DNA of 64,000 nt from Gymnodinialimonas ulvae (GTDB lineage Bacteria > Pseudomonadota > Alphaproteobacteria > Rhodobacterales > Rhodobacteraceae): the NCBI RefSeq assembly GCF_037543845.1, contig NZ_JBBIFX010000003.1, positions 532,178 to 596,177 on the forward strand, written 5' to 3'. A model generated the notes under the pieces. It made no database searches and was not told the DNA's origin. It saw nothing but the letters and a program-made list of their open reading frames with translations. Position 1 is the first letter of the stretch; every line of letters starts with the position of its first letter. Positions 50,878 to 58,625 of this stretch are shown piece by piece. The translations under genes and the position numbers were made by a program.

Positions 50878-51813
50878 ATGGGTCACGGCCATCATCATCA
50901 CGTCGATCCAGAGGCGGGCGACCGCCGGGTCTTTGCCGCCATCGCGGTCAATATGGGCCTGACGGTCGCGCAGATCGTGGGCGGTATCGTTTCCGGTTCG
51001 CTCGCCCTGATCGCGGACGCGCTCCACAATTTCTCCGACGCGATCTCGCTCATCATCGCCTTCGCGGCCCGGAAGATCGCGCGGCGACCCCGCGATGCCG
51101 ACATGACGTTCGGCTACGGTCGGGTCGAGGTCGTCGCCGCCCTCATCAATTATACCACGCTGATCGTGATCGGCCTCTACCTGCTCTACGAGGCGGCGAT
51201 GCGCTTTGCCGATCCGCAGCCCGTGGAGGGCTGGCTGATCGTCGTCATCGCGGGCATCGCGCTGATCGTGGACGCGGTGACGGCCGCGCTGACCTACGCC
51301 ATGTCCAAGTCCAGCGTGAACATTCGCGCGGCCTTCCTGCACAACGTGGCAGATGCGCTCGGCTCTGTCGCCGTGATCGTCGCGGGCACGCTAATCCTGC
51401 TCTATGACTGGCGTCTGATCGACCCGCTCGTGACGGTGCTGATCGCGGGCTACATCCTGTGGCAATCGTTCCGCGAGATCGGTCCGGTGATCCGTATCCT
51501 GATGCTCGGATCGCCGCCGGAGATCGAGACGGACGCGGTTCTTGAAACCGTGCGCGGAATCGACGGCGTGACAGGCATCCATCACGCGCATTTCTGGCAG
51601 ATGGATGAACACCGCGCCGCATTGGACGCGCATGTCGTCATCGCCGAAGGCCGCTGGAACGATGCCGACGCAGTGAAAGATTGGATCAAGACGACACTCG
51701 CCGACCGGTTCGACATCGAGCACACGACGCTGGAGCTGGAATGTGCGCGCCACGCCTGCGACGACCCGTCCGAGTTCGGCGGGCGGGGGCATGGCGAGGA
51801 GCGGCACGGATGA
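50878..51813 (+). CDS. Cation diffusion facilitator (heavy-metal exporter)
   Basis: The 311-residue CDF protein has a His-rich N terminus (MGHGHHHHVDP). Six hydrophobic segments carry the metal-site motifs SLALIADALHNFSDAISL and RAAFLHNVADALGSVAVI (HxxxD in helices 2 and 5). A cytoplasmic domain (GVTGIHHAHFWQMDEHRA) and a C-terminal Cys/His tail (LECARHACDDPSE) follow. It exports Zn, Cd or Co by proton exchange. It is controlled by the divergent MerR-type gene and coupled by a 4-bp overlap to the next gene. Confidence 0.9.
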   Translation: MGHGHHHHVDPEAGDRRVFAAIAVNMGLTVAQIVGGIVSGSLALIADALHNFSDAISLIIAFAARKIARRPRDADMTFGYGRVEVVAALINYTTLIVIGLYLLYEAAMRFADPQPVEGWLIVVIAGIALIVDAVTAALTYAMSKSSVNIRAAFLHNVADALGSVAVIVAGTLILLYDWRLIDPLVTVLIAGYILWQSFREIGPVIRILMLGSPPEIETDAVLETVRGIDGVTGIHHAHFWQMDEHRAALDAHVVIAEGRWNDADAVKDWIKTTLADRFDIEHTTLELECARHACDDPSEFGGRGHGEERHG

Positions 51814-52403
51814 ACGATCTTGTTCCCTTCGCGCTGGCGGTCGCGCTTGTCTGTGAAGCAGCTCTCATTGCGATGCTGCTTTGGTCGATCCTCGTCCCAT
51901 TTCGCCGCCTCTGGCCCCCGCAACGGGTGAGCTGGTTCAGCCAGATCATGGTTTGGCTCCCGACCCTCGCGGTTTTCGGAGGTGCGACCCTCGTGGGCCT
52001 CGCCAAATGGAACATGCTGGACTGGCCGCTCTATCTTCGCTGGGGCATGGGCCTGCCACTGATCATGGCGGGCAATGCCGTGGTCTGGCCTGCGGCTTTG
52101 GGCATCGGCCTCGATGCAACCAGTGGCGCGGCGGCCAAGCTAAAGACCGATGGCTTCTACCTCTGGTCGCGCAACCCGCAATACGTGGCAGACATGGGCA
52201 TCTTGGTCGGATGGGCGATCCTGTCCGCCACTCCCGCTGCATGGATCATTGCGACAGGCGGTGTGATTGCCTTTGCGCTCGCTCCGTTCGCCGAAGAGCC
52301 GTGGCTGGAAGAGGTCTATGGCGCGTCCTACCGCACGTATCGGAAACGGACGCCGAGGTTTTTCGGGTTTCCCAGCCGACAGGACGCTGACTACTCGGTA
52401 TAG
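51810..52403 (+). CDS. Isoprenylcysteine carboxyl methyltransferase-like membrane protein
   Basis: The 197-residue protein has about five hydrophobic segments and the ICMT/PEMT signature LKTDGFYLWSRNPQYVADMG, then FAEEPWLEEVYGASYRTYRKR, where the RNPQY and EE motifs bind S-adenosylmethionine. ATG 51810 overlaps the CDF stop (ATGA). Such genes often accompany CzcD-type exporters; whether it methylates a lipid or a protein is not known. Its last 13 bp overlap the convergent arsR-type gene. Confidence 0.83.
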   Translation: MNDLVPFALAVALVCEAALIAMLLWSILVPFRRLWPPQRVSWFSQIMVWLPTLAVFGGATLVGLAKWNMLDWPLYLRWGMGLPLIMAGNAVVWPAALGIGLDATSGAAAKLKTDGFYLWSRNPQYVADMGILVGWAILSATPAAWIIATGGVIAFALAPFAEEPWLEEVYGASYRTYRKRTPRFFGFPSRQDADYSV

Positions 52404-52753
52404 CGCTCGCAGTTGTCGATACCGGTTGCGGTCGAGGCAAGGAGGTGATCCGCGTCACGGATCAGCCCGGCGACGCGCCTGTCCGCCAGACTATATCTGA
52501 CGAACCGGCCCTCGCTGCGACGGCTGACCAGCCCGCAGTCTAGCAAGCACCGCAGATGGTTCGAAACATTGGGCTGCCCGAGCCCTGTATTTCCGACAAT
52601 CTCCTGAACGCTGCGTTCGCCCGCCACCAGCGCATTGAGGATCGCCAGACGGCTGGGATCGCCGAGGCCCCGGAAGAGCTTTGCCCGCAGCTCCAGGCCG
52701 TCGGGTGCCAAAAGATCGTCTTGAACGTCTTGCGTCGTCATATCATTATCCAC
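52391..52753 (-). CDS. ArsR/SmtB-family repressor
   Basis: The 120-residue winged-helix protein contains FRGLGDPSRLAILNALVAGER and GLGQPNVSNHLRCLLDCGLV (recognition helix with Cys residues). A C-terminal helix ends GIDNCERYTE, supplying a third Cys. This cysteine set fits a Cd/Pb/Zn sensor. The gene is divergent from the second CDF exporter; only 51 bp separate their starts, so the repressor site must lie there. ATG 52753 and 52741 are both possible. Confidence 0.87.
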   Translation of the reverse strand: MDNDMTTQDVQDDLLAPDGLELRAKLFRGLGDPSRLAILNALVAGERSVQEIVGNTGLGQPNVSNHLRCLLDCGLVSRRSEGRFVRYSLADRRVAGLIRDADHLLASTATGIDNCERYTE

Positions 52754-52804
52754 TGATACGTTAGCGGCGGCTCCTTTCGCCCGTCAACTTGAAGAGGATT
52801 GCAC

Positions 52805-53653
52805 ATGAGCCAGGCCGAGAACAGCACGTTGCCGACGGCCACCACGCCGATCCGCATGCGGGTGCAGGGCATGGACTGCGCGAAAGATGCCGCCGAGATC
52901 GAGCGCGCGGCCCGGTCTGCGGGCGTGGCCGAAGGCGACGTGAAAGTGTCCGCCGCGACCCACATCATGACATTGCGGATCGCGGACGGCGACCTGCCGA
53001 AAGTGCGGCCCGCGCTCGACGCGACCGGCTACGGTTTCGAGAAGATCGAGGACGGCGATACATCGTCCGATCCGGCCTACAAGGACCCGAGTTATCGCCG
53101 CGCGCTCTGGATCGTGGTCGCGCTCAATCTCGGCTACGGCGTGGTCGAGATGTTCGGCGGGTTCCTGTCCGGCTCGCAGGCGCTGAAGGCCGATGCGCTC
53201 GATTTTCTGGGCGATGGTGCGATCACGTTTCTTGGCCTGCTCGCCATCGGCTGGAGCCTGACATGGCGGGCGCGGTCGGCGATGATCCAGGGCGTGTTTC
53301 TGGGCCTTCTGGGCCTTGGCGTTGTCGGCAGCACGATTTGGCGCGTTCTCAATCAGACGACGCCCGAAGCCGGGTTGATGGGAGCCTTCGCGGTGGGCGC
53401 GTTGATCGTGAACATTCTTGCGGTTCTGCCGCTGCTGAAGCACCGCAAGGGCGATGCCAACATGCGGGCCGTCTGGCTGTTTTCGCGCAACGACGCCATC
53501 GGGAACCTCGCCGTGGTGATCGCAGCCGGACTGGTCGCGTGGCTTGGCAGCGCCTGGCCCGATCTCATCGTTGCTTTCGCCATTGCAGGGCTGTTCCTCC
53601 ATTCGTCGTGGATGATTGTCCGTGATGCGAGGAGCGATCTGAAGGATGAGTAG
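52805..53653 (+). CDS. CDF-like exporter with N-terminal metal-binding (HMA-like) domain
   Basis: The 282-residue protein fuses an HMA-like domain (residues 15-80; RMRVQGMDCAKDAAEIERA, one Cys instead of the usual CxxC) to a CDF membrane domain of six segments. LDVVNDG-type motifs are present as GSQALKADALDFLGDGAI and SRNDAIGNLAVVIAAGLVA. It lacks the usual cytoplasmic CDF tail, so the HMA domain may replace it. Start ATG 52805 has GAGG upstream; control is probably by the divergent ArsR-type repressor. Confidence 0.85.
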   Translation: MSQAENSTLPTATTPIRMRVQGMDCAKDAAEIERAARSAGVAEGDVKVSAATHIMTLRIADGDLPKVRPALDATGYGFEKIEDGDTSSDPAYKDPSYRRALWIVVALNLGYGVVEMFGGFLSGSQALKADALDFLGDGAITFLGLLAIGWSLTWRARSAMIQGVFLGLLGLGVVGSTIWRVLNQTTPEAGLMGAFAVGALIVNILAVLPLLKHRKGDANMRAVWLFSRNDAIGNLAVVIAAGLVAWLGSAWPDLIVAFAIAGLFLHSSWMIVRDARSDLKDE

Positions 53654-53664
53654 GGGCGCTTGCG

Positions 53665-55017
53665 TTAAAGCAGCGACCCCAAATCCGATCCAACACTTGG
53701 ATAGGCCGCCGTCATCGACTGAAGCTGTTTTGCGGTCAGGCCCAGCTTGATCGCCAGCCCGAAGAAATTGATCAGCTCGCCGTATTCAGGGCCGAACAGG
53801 TGCGCGCCGAGGATATTGCCGTTCGACTTGTCCACGAGGATCTTCGCGGCGGCGGAGGTCTCGCCGATCCGGTAGTTCGAATACCAACCGCCAGTGTCGG
53901 TGAATCGGACATCGACATCATACCCAGCGTCCCTTGCCTCACTTTCCAACATGCCGACACGCGCCACTTCCGGGACCGTGAAGACGGCTGTCGGAATGCC
54001 CGCATAGTCTGGCACGGTCTGCGCGTTCTTGAGCATGTTGGAGGCCGCGACCTTCCCTTCGATCACCGCGACCGGCGTCAGCGGCATGCCATCGGTGTCT
54101 GCGGAATCTCCGGCGGCAAAGACCGCGCTGTTTGTGGTGCTCCGCAGATGCGGTGCAACGACGATGCCTTTGTCGCTGTAGTCAACCTTGGCGGCCTCCA
54201 GGTCCAGATCGGCCAGGGCTGCAACGCGGCCCGCGCCATGCACCACCAGATCGGTTTCGATTGTCCGGTTCTGATCGCCTGACTTCACCTCGACGTTGAA
54301 TGCTCCATTGGCTTCTGCGACCGAGACGATTTCGGTCTCGCGCATCAGGTCCACGCCGATACCGGCGCCGCGCTCGATCAGCATTTCGACCAGATCGGGA
54401 TCGAAGCCGCGTAAGGGCCGGGCGCCACGATCCACGATGATCGGGTTGGCTCCGGCCCGTGCGGCGATATGCGCAAACTCGAAGGACACGAAGCCGCCAC
54501 CGATGAAGAGAAGCCGTTCGGGAAGGGCCTCAAGGTTGAGAAAATCTGTGCTGTCGATCACGAGATCGGCCCCTGTGAAGCCGAGCGGCCTGGGCATGGC
54601 ACCGGCGGCCACGAGGAACCGCTTCGACAGATATGTCGTCCCATCGACCTCCAGCGTGTTGTCTCCCGTGAACCGCGCGGCTCCATGCAGGGTTTCGACG
54701 CCGTTTCCGATCAGGCCCTTTTCCATCCTGTCCGGCACCGGGTCGGTGAAGCCGCGCTTGTGGGCCATCAGATCGGCCCAGTTGATCGACAGATCACCGG
54801 GATCGATCCCCTTGCCCTGCATGAGCCGGACTGAGTCGATGATTTCCGCACCGCGCCGCAGGATTTTCTTTGGATCGCAGCCACGCAATGCGCAGGTGCC
54901 GCCGTAGGGCAGCGCATCGACAATGGCGACACACCATCCTGCTGCGCCACACTTATTCGCCGCGGCCACGCCTGCCATGCCAGCCCCGATGACGATCAGG
55001 TCGTAGTCTTCGCTCAT
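53665..55017 (-). CDS. Pyridine nucleotide-disulfide oxidoreductase (glutathione-reductase-like)
   Basis: The 450-residue flavoenzyme has the FAD motif LIVIGAGMAGVAAANKCGA and an active-site disulfide in YGGTCALRGCDPKK (C-x4-C, CALRGC in place of CVNVGC). The NAD(P) motif is ERLLFIGGGFVSFEFAHIA, and VFAAGDSADT is the second FAD contact. The C-terminal dimer domain lacks the usual H-E pair (it ends MTAAYPSVGSDLGSLL). It lies 22 bp downstream of merA in the mer operon, so it may supply reduced thiol for mercury handling; it is not a second MerA, since the C-terminal CysCys is absent. Confidence 0.87.
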   Translation of the reverse strand: MSEDYDLIVIGAGMAGVAAANKCGAAGWCVAIVDALPYGGTCALRGCDPKKILRRGAEIIDSVRLMQGKGIDPGDLSINWADLMAHKRGFTDPVPDRMEKGLIGNGVETLHGAARFTGDNTLEVDGTTYLSKRFLVAAGAMPRPLGFTGADLVIDSTDFLNLEALPERLLFIGGGFVSFEFAHIAARAGANPIIVDRGARPLRGFDPDLVEMLIERGAGIGVDLMRETEIVSVAEANGAFNVEVKSGDQNRTIETDLVVHGAGRVAALADLDLEAAKVDYSDKGIVVAPHLRSTTNSAVFAAGDSADTDGMPLTPVAVIEGKVAASNMLKNAQTVPDYAGIPTAVFTVPEVARVGMLESEARDAGYDVDVRFTDTGGWYSNYRIGETSAAAKILVDKSNGNILGAHLFGPEYGELINFFGLAIKLGLTAKQLQSMTAAYPSVGSDLGSLL

Positions 55018-55038
55018 TCTCCGGTCCTTGTCTTGGGT

Positions 55039-56469
55039 CTATCCGGCGCAGCAGCTCAACTTTGCCACGTCCATATCGAAGGTTTGAGCCGCCAGCTTCA
55101 GCCCTTCCACGGTCGTCAGATAGGGGAAGACCGTCTCGCCGAGTGCCTTGGTAGTCATGCCGAACTTCAGCGCCATAACGAGGGTCTGGATCGTATCGGA
55201 CCCCTCGGGCGCGATGATCTGGCCGCCAAGCAGCCGGTCGGACTTTCTGTCCGCCACCAGCTTGATCAATCCGCGCGTGTCGCGTGCGGCCAGCGCGCGC
55301 GGCACCTGATCGAGCGGCACGATGGACGTCTTTAAGTCGAAGCCCGCGTCCCGAGCCTGGGCTTCACCGAGACCGACGCCCGCGACTTGAGGGTCGGAAA
55401 ACACTACCCACGGCATCGCGGTGTTGTCGTAACGATTGTCTTCGCCGAGAACCGCGTTTCTGGCCGCGAGCTTTGCACCGTAGGCCGCCATATAGACAAA
55501 CTGGTCACGATCGGTCACATCGCCCGCCGCATAGATGCCTCGCACCGATGTCTGCATGTCCTCGCCGACGACGATGGACCCGCGCGCGTCTGTTTCAACG
55601 CCGATTGCGTCCAGGCCCATATCTTCGGTATTGGCCCGCCTGCCAGCGGTCGAAACGAGGTGATCCGCCGTTACTTCGACAGGCTTTCCTTTCTGGATCA
55701 CGCGTAGCGTCACGCCTGCGTCGTCGCGGCGCACAGTGTCGTAGCTTAACCCGGTCAGAAGGGTGATGCCTTCGGCCTCGAACGCCGCCGCCAATGCCTC
55801 CGAGACCTCTGGTTCCGCGCCGGGCAACAGATGCGAACGGGCGACAAGCGTGACCTTCACGCCCATGCGGCTCATCATCTGGGCCAGTTCCGCGCCGATG
55901 TAACCCGCGCCGATGAAGATCAGGCTTTTAGGCAGTACTTCGAGCTCCAGAAGACTGGTGCTGTCGAGCGCGCCGATTTCCTCGATGCCGTCGATGGTCG
56001 GCAGGACGGGACGCCCGCCCGTGGCGATGATGGTCCTCGGTGCTTTCAGGGTTCGCTCACCGACTGTCACGCCACCTTCGATCAGCCGCGCGGGACCGGC
56101 GTCGATGTAATCGACACGCTCGTATTCCGGCAGAAGGTCCGCGTATTTCTTCTGGCGCAGGGTCGCGACCAGATCGTCCTTGGACTGAACGAGCGTCTGC
56201 CAATCATCGACTTGCGCGTGGCCTGATAGACCGGGGAACCGCTTGGCAGCCCCCGCACCGTGCACGGCCTCTGCCGCGCGGATCATTGCCTTGGAGGGCA
56301 CGCATCCCACGTTGACGCAGGTTCCGCCGATGGTGCCATGTCCCACGAGAGCGACGCGCTTTCCGGCATCCGCGCCGGTAATTGCGGCGGAGAACCCCGC
56401 CGACCCCGCCCCGAGGACGATCAGGTCATAGCCGCCCTGTCCATCGTCGTTTTTGTTCAGGTCTTTCAT
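55039..56469 (-). CDS. merA: Mercuric reductase
   Basis: MerA reduces Hg(II) to volatile Hg(0) with NADPH. The 476-residue protein has FAD motif LIVLGAGSAGFSAAITGAD, active-site GTIGGTCVNVGCVPSK, NADPH motif LIFIGAGYIGAELAQMM, and the diagnostic C-terminal cysteine pair DVAKLSCCAG. The N-terminal metal-binding domain found in many MerAs is absent. Start ATG 56469 has GTGAGG upstream; ATG 56487 would overlap the preceding peptide gene. The gene sits fifth in the mer operon. Confidence 0.95.
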   Translation of the reverse strand: MKDLNKNDDGQGGYDLIVLGAGSAGFSAAITGADAGKRVALVGHGTIGGTCVNVGCVPSKAMIRAAEAVHGAGAAKRFPGLSGHAQVDDWQTLVQSKDDLVATLRQKKYADLLPEYERVDYIDAGPARLIEGGVTVGERTLKAPRTIIATGGRPVLPTIDGIEEIGALDSTSLLELEVLPKSLIFIGAGYIGAELAQMMSRMGVKVTLVARSHLLPGAEPEVSEALAAAFEAEGITLLTGLSYDTVRRDDAGVTLRVIQKGKPVEVTADHLVSTAGRRANTEDMGLDAIGVETDARGSIVVGEDMQTSVRGIYAAGDVTDRDQFVYMAAYGAKLAARNAVLGEDNRYDNTAMPWVVFSDPQVAGVGLGEAQARDAGFDLKTSIVPLDQVPRALAARDTRGLIKLVADRKSDRLLGGQIIAPEGSDTIQTLVMALKFGMTTKALGETVFPYLTTVEGLKLAAQTFDMDVAKLSCCAG

Positions 56470-56470
56470 C

Positions 56471-56608
56471 TCAGCGCGCCTCACCATACTCGGAGTTGTT
56501 CGATTTGACAGCGAACAGATAAATGACCGCGCCGATTGCGATCAGCGGTGTGAGCATGCCGAGAAGACCGAAGAACATCCCGGTGGCGGTGCAACATCCC
56601 ATCATCAT
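56471..56608 (-). CDS. 45-residue membrane peptide in the mer operon
   Basis: The frame starts at an ATG triplet run (56608-56600) whose first codon overlaps the previous gene's TGA, with AAAGGAACG about 7 bp upstream, and stops one base before the merA ATG. It encodes MMMGCCTATGMFFGLLGML, then one membrane helix and a short tail ending NNSEYGEAR. The vicinal Cys pair just before the helix recalls MerF and MerT. It may pass Hg(II) to MerA, or be a remnant of a longer merF. Its tight coupling on both sides supports translation. Confidence 0.7.
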   Translation of the reverse strand: MMMGCCTATGMFFGLLGMLTPLIAIGAVIYLFAVKSNNSEYGEAR

Positions 56609-56991
56609 GAGAGCGTTCCTTTTTTTTGCGCACGGTTCACGAGAACCGCGTAGAGTGCTGTGGCGGCGAAAACGCCGATTGTGATCCGTAATGCGAACCT
56701 GAACTCAAAAAGAATGATCAGGATCGACAGAGCCGCCGCGAGGCCGGTGGCCCAAAGTTTCGGGGCCGGTCCCGGTTTGCCAGCGCGCAGCCAAAGGGCC
56801 TGTGCCACCACGGCGAGGCTGAAAAACAGCAGCGGGAACAGGGCGTAATCGAGCCAACCCGTTAGGGCCGACAATCCGACGCCAGCGACGATGACGACCA
56901 GAAGCGGCGTAAAGCAGCAGAGCGCGGCGAAGAGCGCACCGCCAAGCCCCCATTTCAGCAGTCGGTCGGGATTTTCTGGTGTGTCAGTCAA
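56605..56991 (-). CDS. merF: MerF-like mercury transporter, C-terminally extended
   Basis: A TTG start at 56991 overlaps the stop of the upstream gene (TTGA). The 128-residue protein contains the MerF core ALFAALCCFTPLLVVIVAG, then GLSALTGWLDYALFPLLFF, with the Cys pair in helix 1. It lacks the second CC near the C terminus and instead has a third and fourth hydrophobic segment. It should carry Hg(II) across the inner membrane. Confidence 0.82.
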   Translation of the reverse strand: MTDTPENPDRLLKWGLGGALFAALCCFTPLLVVIVAGVGLSALTGWLDYALFPLLFFSLAVVAQALWLRAGKPGPAPKLWATGLAAALSILIILFEFRFALRITIGVFAATALYAVLVNRAQKKGTLS

Positions 56992-57236
56992 TGGGCCGTC
57001 TTTCTTCGTGATGGTTCGGTGCTGGAGGCCCGTTTCATTTGCGAACGACGCAGTGCGCGGACGATCAGGTAGGTCAGACCCGCCAAAACCAGCACGGCAA
57101 TGCCACTCATTCCAGAGAGCCAAGCCCCAACGCCGCCGAACAACGCTGCAAGCACGGCAGTTCCGCCGCAGCAGACGACCACGACCGGAGCCGCTATTCC
57201 GAAGGCCAGCAGGCCACCCATCAGATTGTCACGCAT
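56988..57236 (-). CDS. Small membrane protein with vicinal cysteines in the mer operon
   Basis: The 82-residue protein starts at ATG 57236 and has two hydrophobic segments: GLLAFGIAAPVVVVCCGG (with a Cys pair at its end) and MSGIAVLVLAGLTYLIV. A basic tail follows (RRSQMKRASSTEPSRRK). The CC at a membrane face fits a role in mercury uptake, next to MerT, MerP and MerF, but no named family was recognised. Both ends are close to or overlap neighbouring genes. Confidence 0.75.
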   Translation of the reverse strand: MRDNLMGGLLAFGIAAPVVVVCCGGTAVLAALFGGVGAWLSGMSGIAVLVLAGLTYLIVRALRRSQMKRASSTEPSRRKTAH

Positions 57237-57246
57237 TGCAGACGGC

Positions 57247-57549
57247 TCAGGAGGCTGTGTCGGGCAGCACCTGCGCCGGATAGCCATTGGCCGTCACCGC
57301 GCCAATGATGCTTTCGATGGAAGTTTCGGCGTCATCGTAGGTCACGCTGTAAACACCCTGCCCGTATTCGGGGCCGTCCTCGAATGCGGCGATCTCGACC
57401 GACGGAACACCGCGCATCGAGCTGGCGACGATGAACGAGCAGGACGGGCATGTCAGTTCGCTGACGGCGATCTCGACCTGGCGCTCTTCAGCGAGGGCCG
57501 GAGTCGAGAGTGCGGCGATGGTCAGGGCGGATAGCAGGAGATGCTTCAT
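57247..57549 (-). CDS. merP: MerP-like periplasmic mercury-binding protein
   Basis: The 100-residue precursor has a signal peptide (HLLLSALTIAALSTPALA) and an HMA domain whose metal loop is SELTCPSCSFIVASSM. MerP normally has GMTCAAC; here a Pro-Ser pair lies between the cysteines. The remaining HMA strands (VEIAAFEDG, GVYSVTYDDAETS) are present. It takes Hg(II) in the periplasm and hands it to MerT or MerF. Confidence 0.85.
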   Translation of the reverse strand: MKHLLLSALTIAALSTPALAEERQVEIAVSELTCPSCSFIVASSMRGVPSVEIAAFEDGPEYGQGVYSVTYDDAETSIESIIGAVTANGYPAQVLPDTAS

Positions 57550-57564
57550 GGTCTTGGTCCTCGT

Positions 57565-57972
57565 TCAGAAATTCAGGATGAAGGGGGTGATGTAGGGAAA
57601 GATCATGGCGACAGCGACAATCGCGGACGCGGCCCAGAGGGTTGCGCGCATGATGCGGCGGTCGATGGGGCGGGCGCAGGTGCCATCGGCACAGGCCTCG
57701 GCATCTACAGGCTTGTAAGCCTTGTAGAAGCCGTATCCCAAAAACGCGGCGCTCAGCGCAAAGGTGTACCACTTGTAGGCATAGAGCGCCCCGAGCTGCG
57801 CGATGAACACGCCTGTCACGCCAAAGCTGACCAGAACAAGCGGCAGGATGCAGCACGAGGTCATGGCCAGCGCACCGAGGACGCCGAGGCCAGTGGCACT
57901 CCAGCCCTTGGTTGTTTCGTCGCCTGTTTGATGTGACTGAGTTTGCGGCAGTTCTGCCAAATGTCGTTCCAT
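57565..57972 (-). CDS. merT: MerT mercuric transport protein
   Basis: The 135-residue protein has the MerT pattern: a Cys pair in helix 1 (GALAMTSCCILPLVLVSFG), helix 2 (YKWYTFALSAAFLGYGFYK), a cytoplasmic loop with CADGTC, and helix 3 (LWAASAIVAVAMIFPYI). It moves Hg(II) inward for reduction by MerA. The start ATG 57972 has AAGGACG upstream. It is the first gene of the operon and divergent from merR. Confidence 0.9.
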   Translation of the reverse strand: MERHLAELPQTQSHQTGDETTKGWSATGLGVLGALAMTSCCILPLVLVSFGVTGVFIAQLGALYAYKWYTFALSAAFLGYGFYKAYKPVDAEACADGTCARPIDRRIMRATLWAASAIVAVAMIFPYITPFILNF

Positions 57973-58001
57973 CGAATCGTCCTTGAATCGGTATTTCCAC
58001 C

Positions 58002-58032
58002 GTTCTAAGGTCTGTAGTTGATACAGGCTCAA
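58002..58032 (-). promoter_or_regulatory. MerR-controlled mer promoter
   Basis: On the minus strand TTGAGC (58032-58027) and TAGAAC (58007-58002) are 19 bp apart, the MerR spacer length. The spacer holds CTGTA-TCAAC-TACAG, a dyad suited to a MerR dimer. Transcription runs into merT; merR starts 17 bp away in the other direction. Confidence 0.87.
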
Positions 58033-58048
58033 GGGGTTTTTCTGCGAG

Positions 58049-58462
58049 ATGAATAACGGACGCGTGACTTCACTCCGGCGGGTCGATCTGGCCCGCGCCA
58101 CGGGCTGCAACCTAGAAACCATCCGCTACTACGAGAAAATCGGCATCATGCCGGACCCGCCGCGCAGCGCGAAAGGCTATCGCAGCTACGATGACGCCCA
58201 TGTCAAAAGGTTGAAATTCGTCATGCGCTCCCGCGATCTCGGCTTCTCTCTCGAAGAGGTTCGCGGATTGCTTGGGCTGGTCGATGACCAGTCCCGCACT
58301 TGCGCCGAGGTTCAGATCATTGCGGAAGATCATCTGGCGGACGTTCGAGCCAAGATAGCAGATCTGAAACGCATTGAGCGTGTCCTGTCAGAAACCGTTG
58401 CACGATGCACTGGTAATGCCGCGCCGGAATGCGCGGTGATCGACGCGCTACTCGATGCGTAA
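58049..58462 (+). CDS. merR: Mercury-responsive regulator MerR
   Basis: The 137-residue protein has the helix-turn-helix DLARATGCNLETIRYYEKIG and the three Hg(II)-binding cysteines of MerR: QSRTCAEVQ, VARCTGNAAPECAVID. The last two match the C-x8-C loop. It represses and, with Hg(II), activates merT onward through the 19-bp-spacer promoter. It also regulates itself from the shared region. Confidence 0.93.
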   Translation: MNNGRVTSLRRVDLARATGCNLETIRYYEKIGIMPDPPRSAKGYRSYDDAHVKRLKFVMRSRDLGFSLEEVRGLLGLVDDQSRTCAEVQIIAEDHLADVRAKIADLKRIERVLSETVARCTGNAAPECAVIDALLDA

Positions 58463-58625
58463 ACGGGTTTGCCTTTGATCCGTGGCCATTGCGGTTTTGA
58501 GATAAACCCGCCATTGGCCGCAACGCAGAAATTCGGAAAACTGGGCTCACTACCGCCGACCGTGTCGTGAAATTCCTAGGTCCGTTCTGGGTTGGCGAAC
58601 GGCAGCAACCGCCCGCCAACGACGT

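Noticed and set aside
53665..55017. Second mercuric reductase
   Set aside because: The C-terminal Cys pair needed to deliver Hg(II) is absent and the active site reads CALRGC, so a glutathione-reductase-like call is safer.
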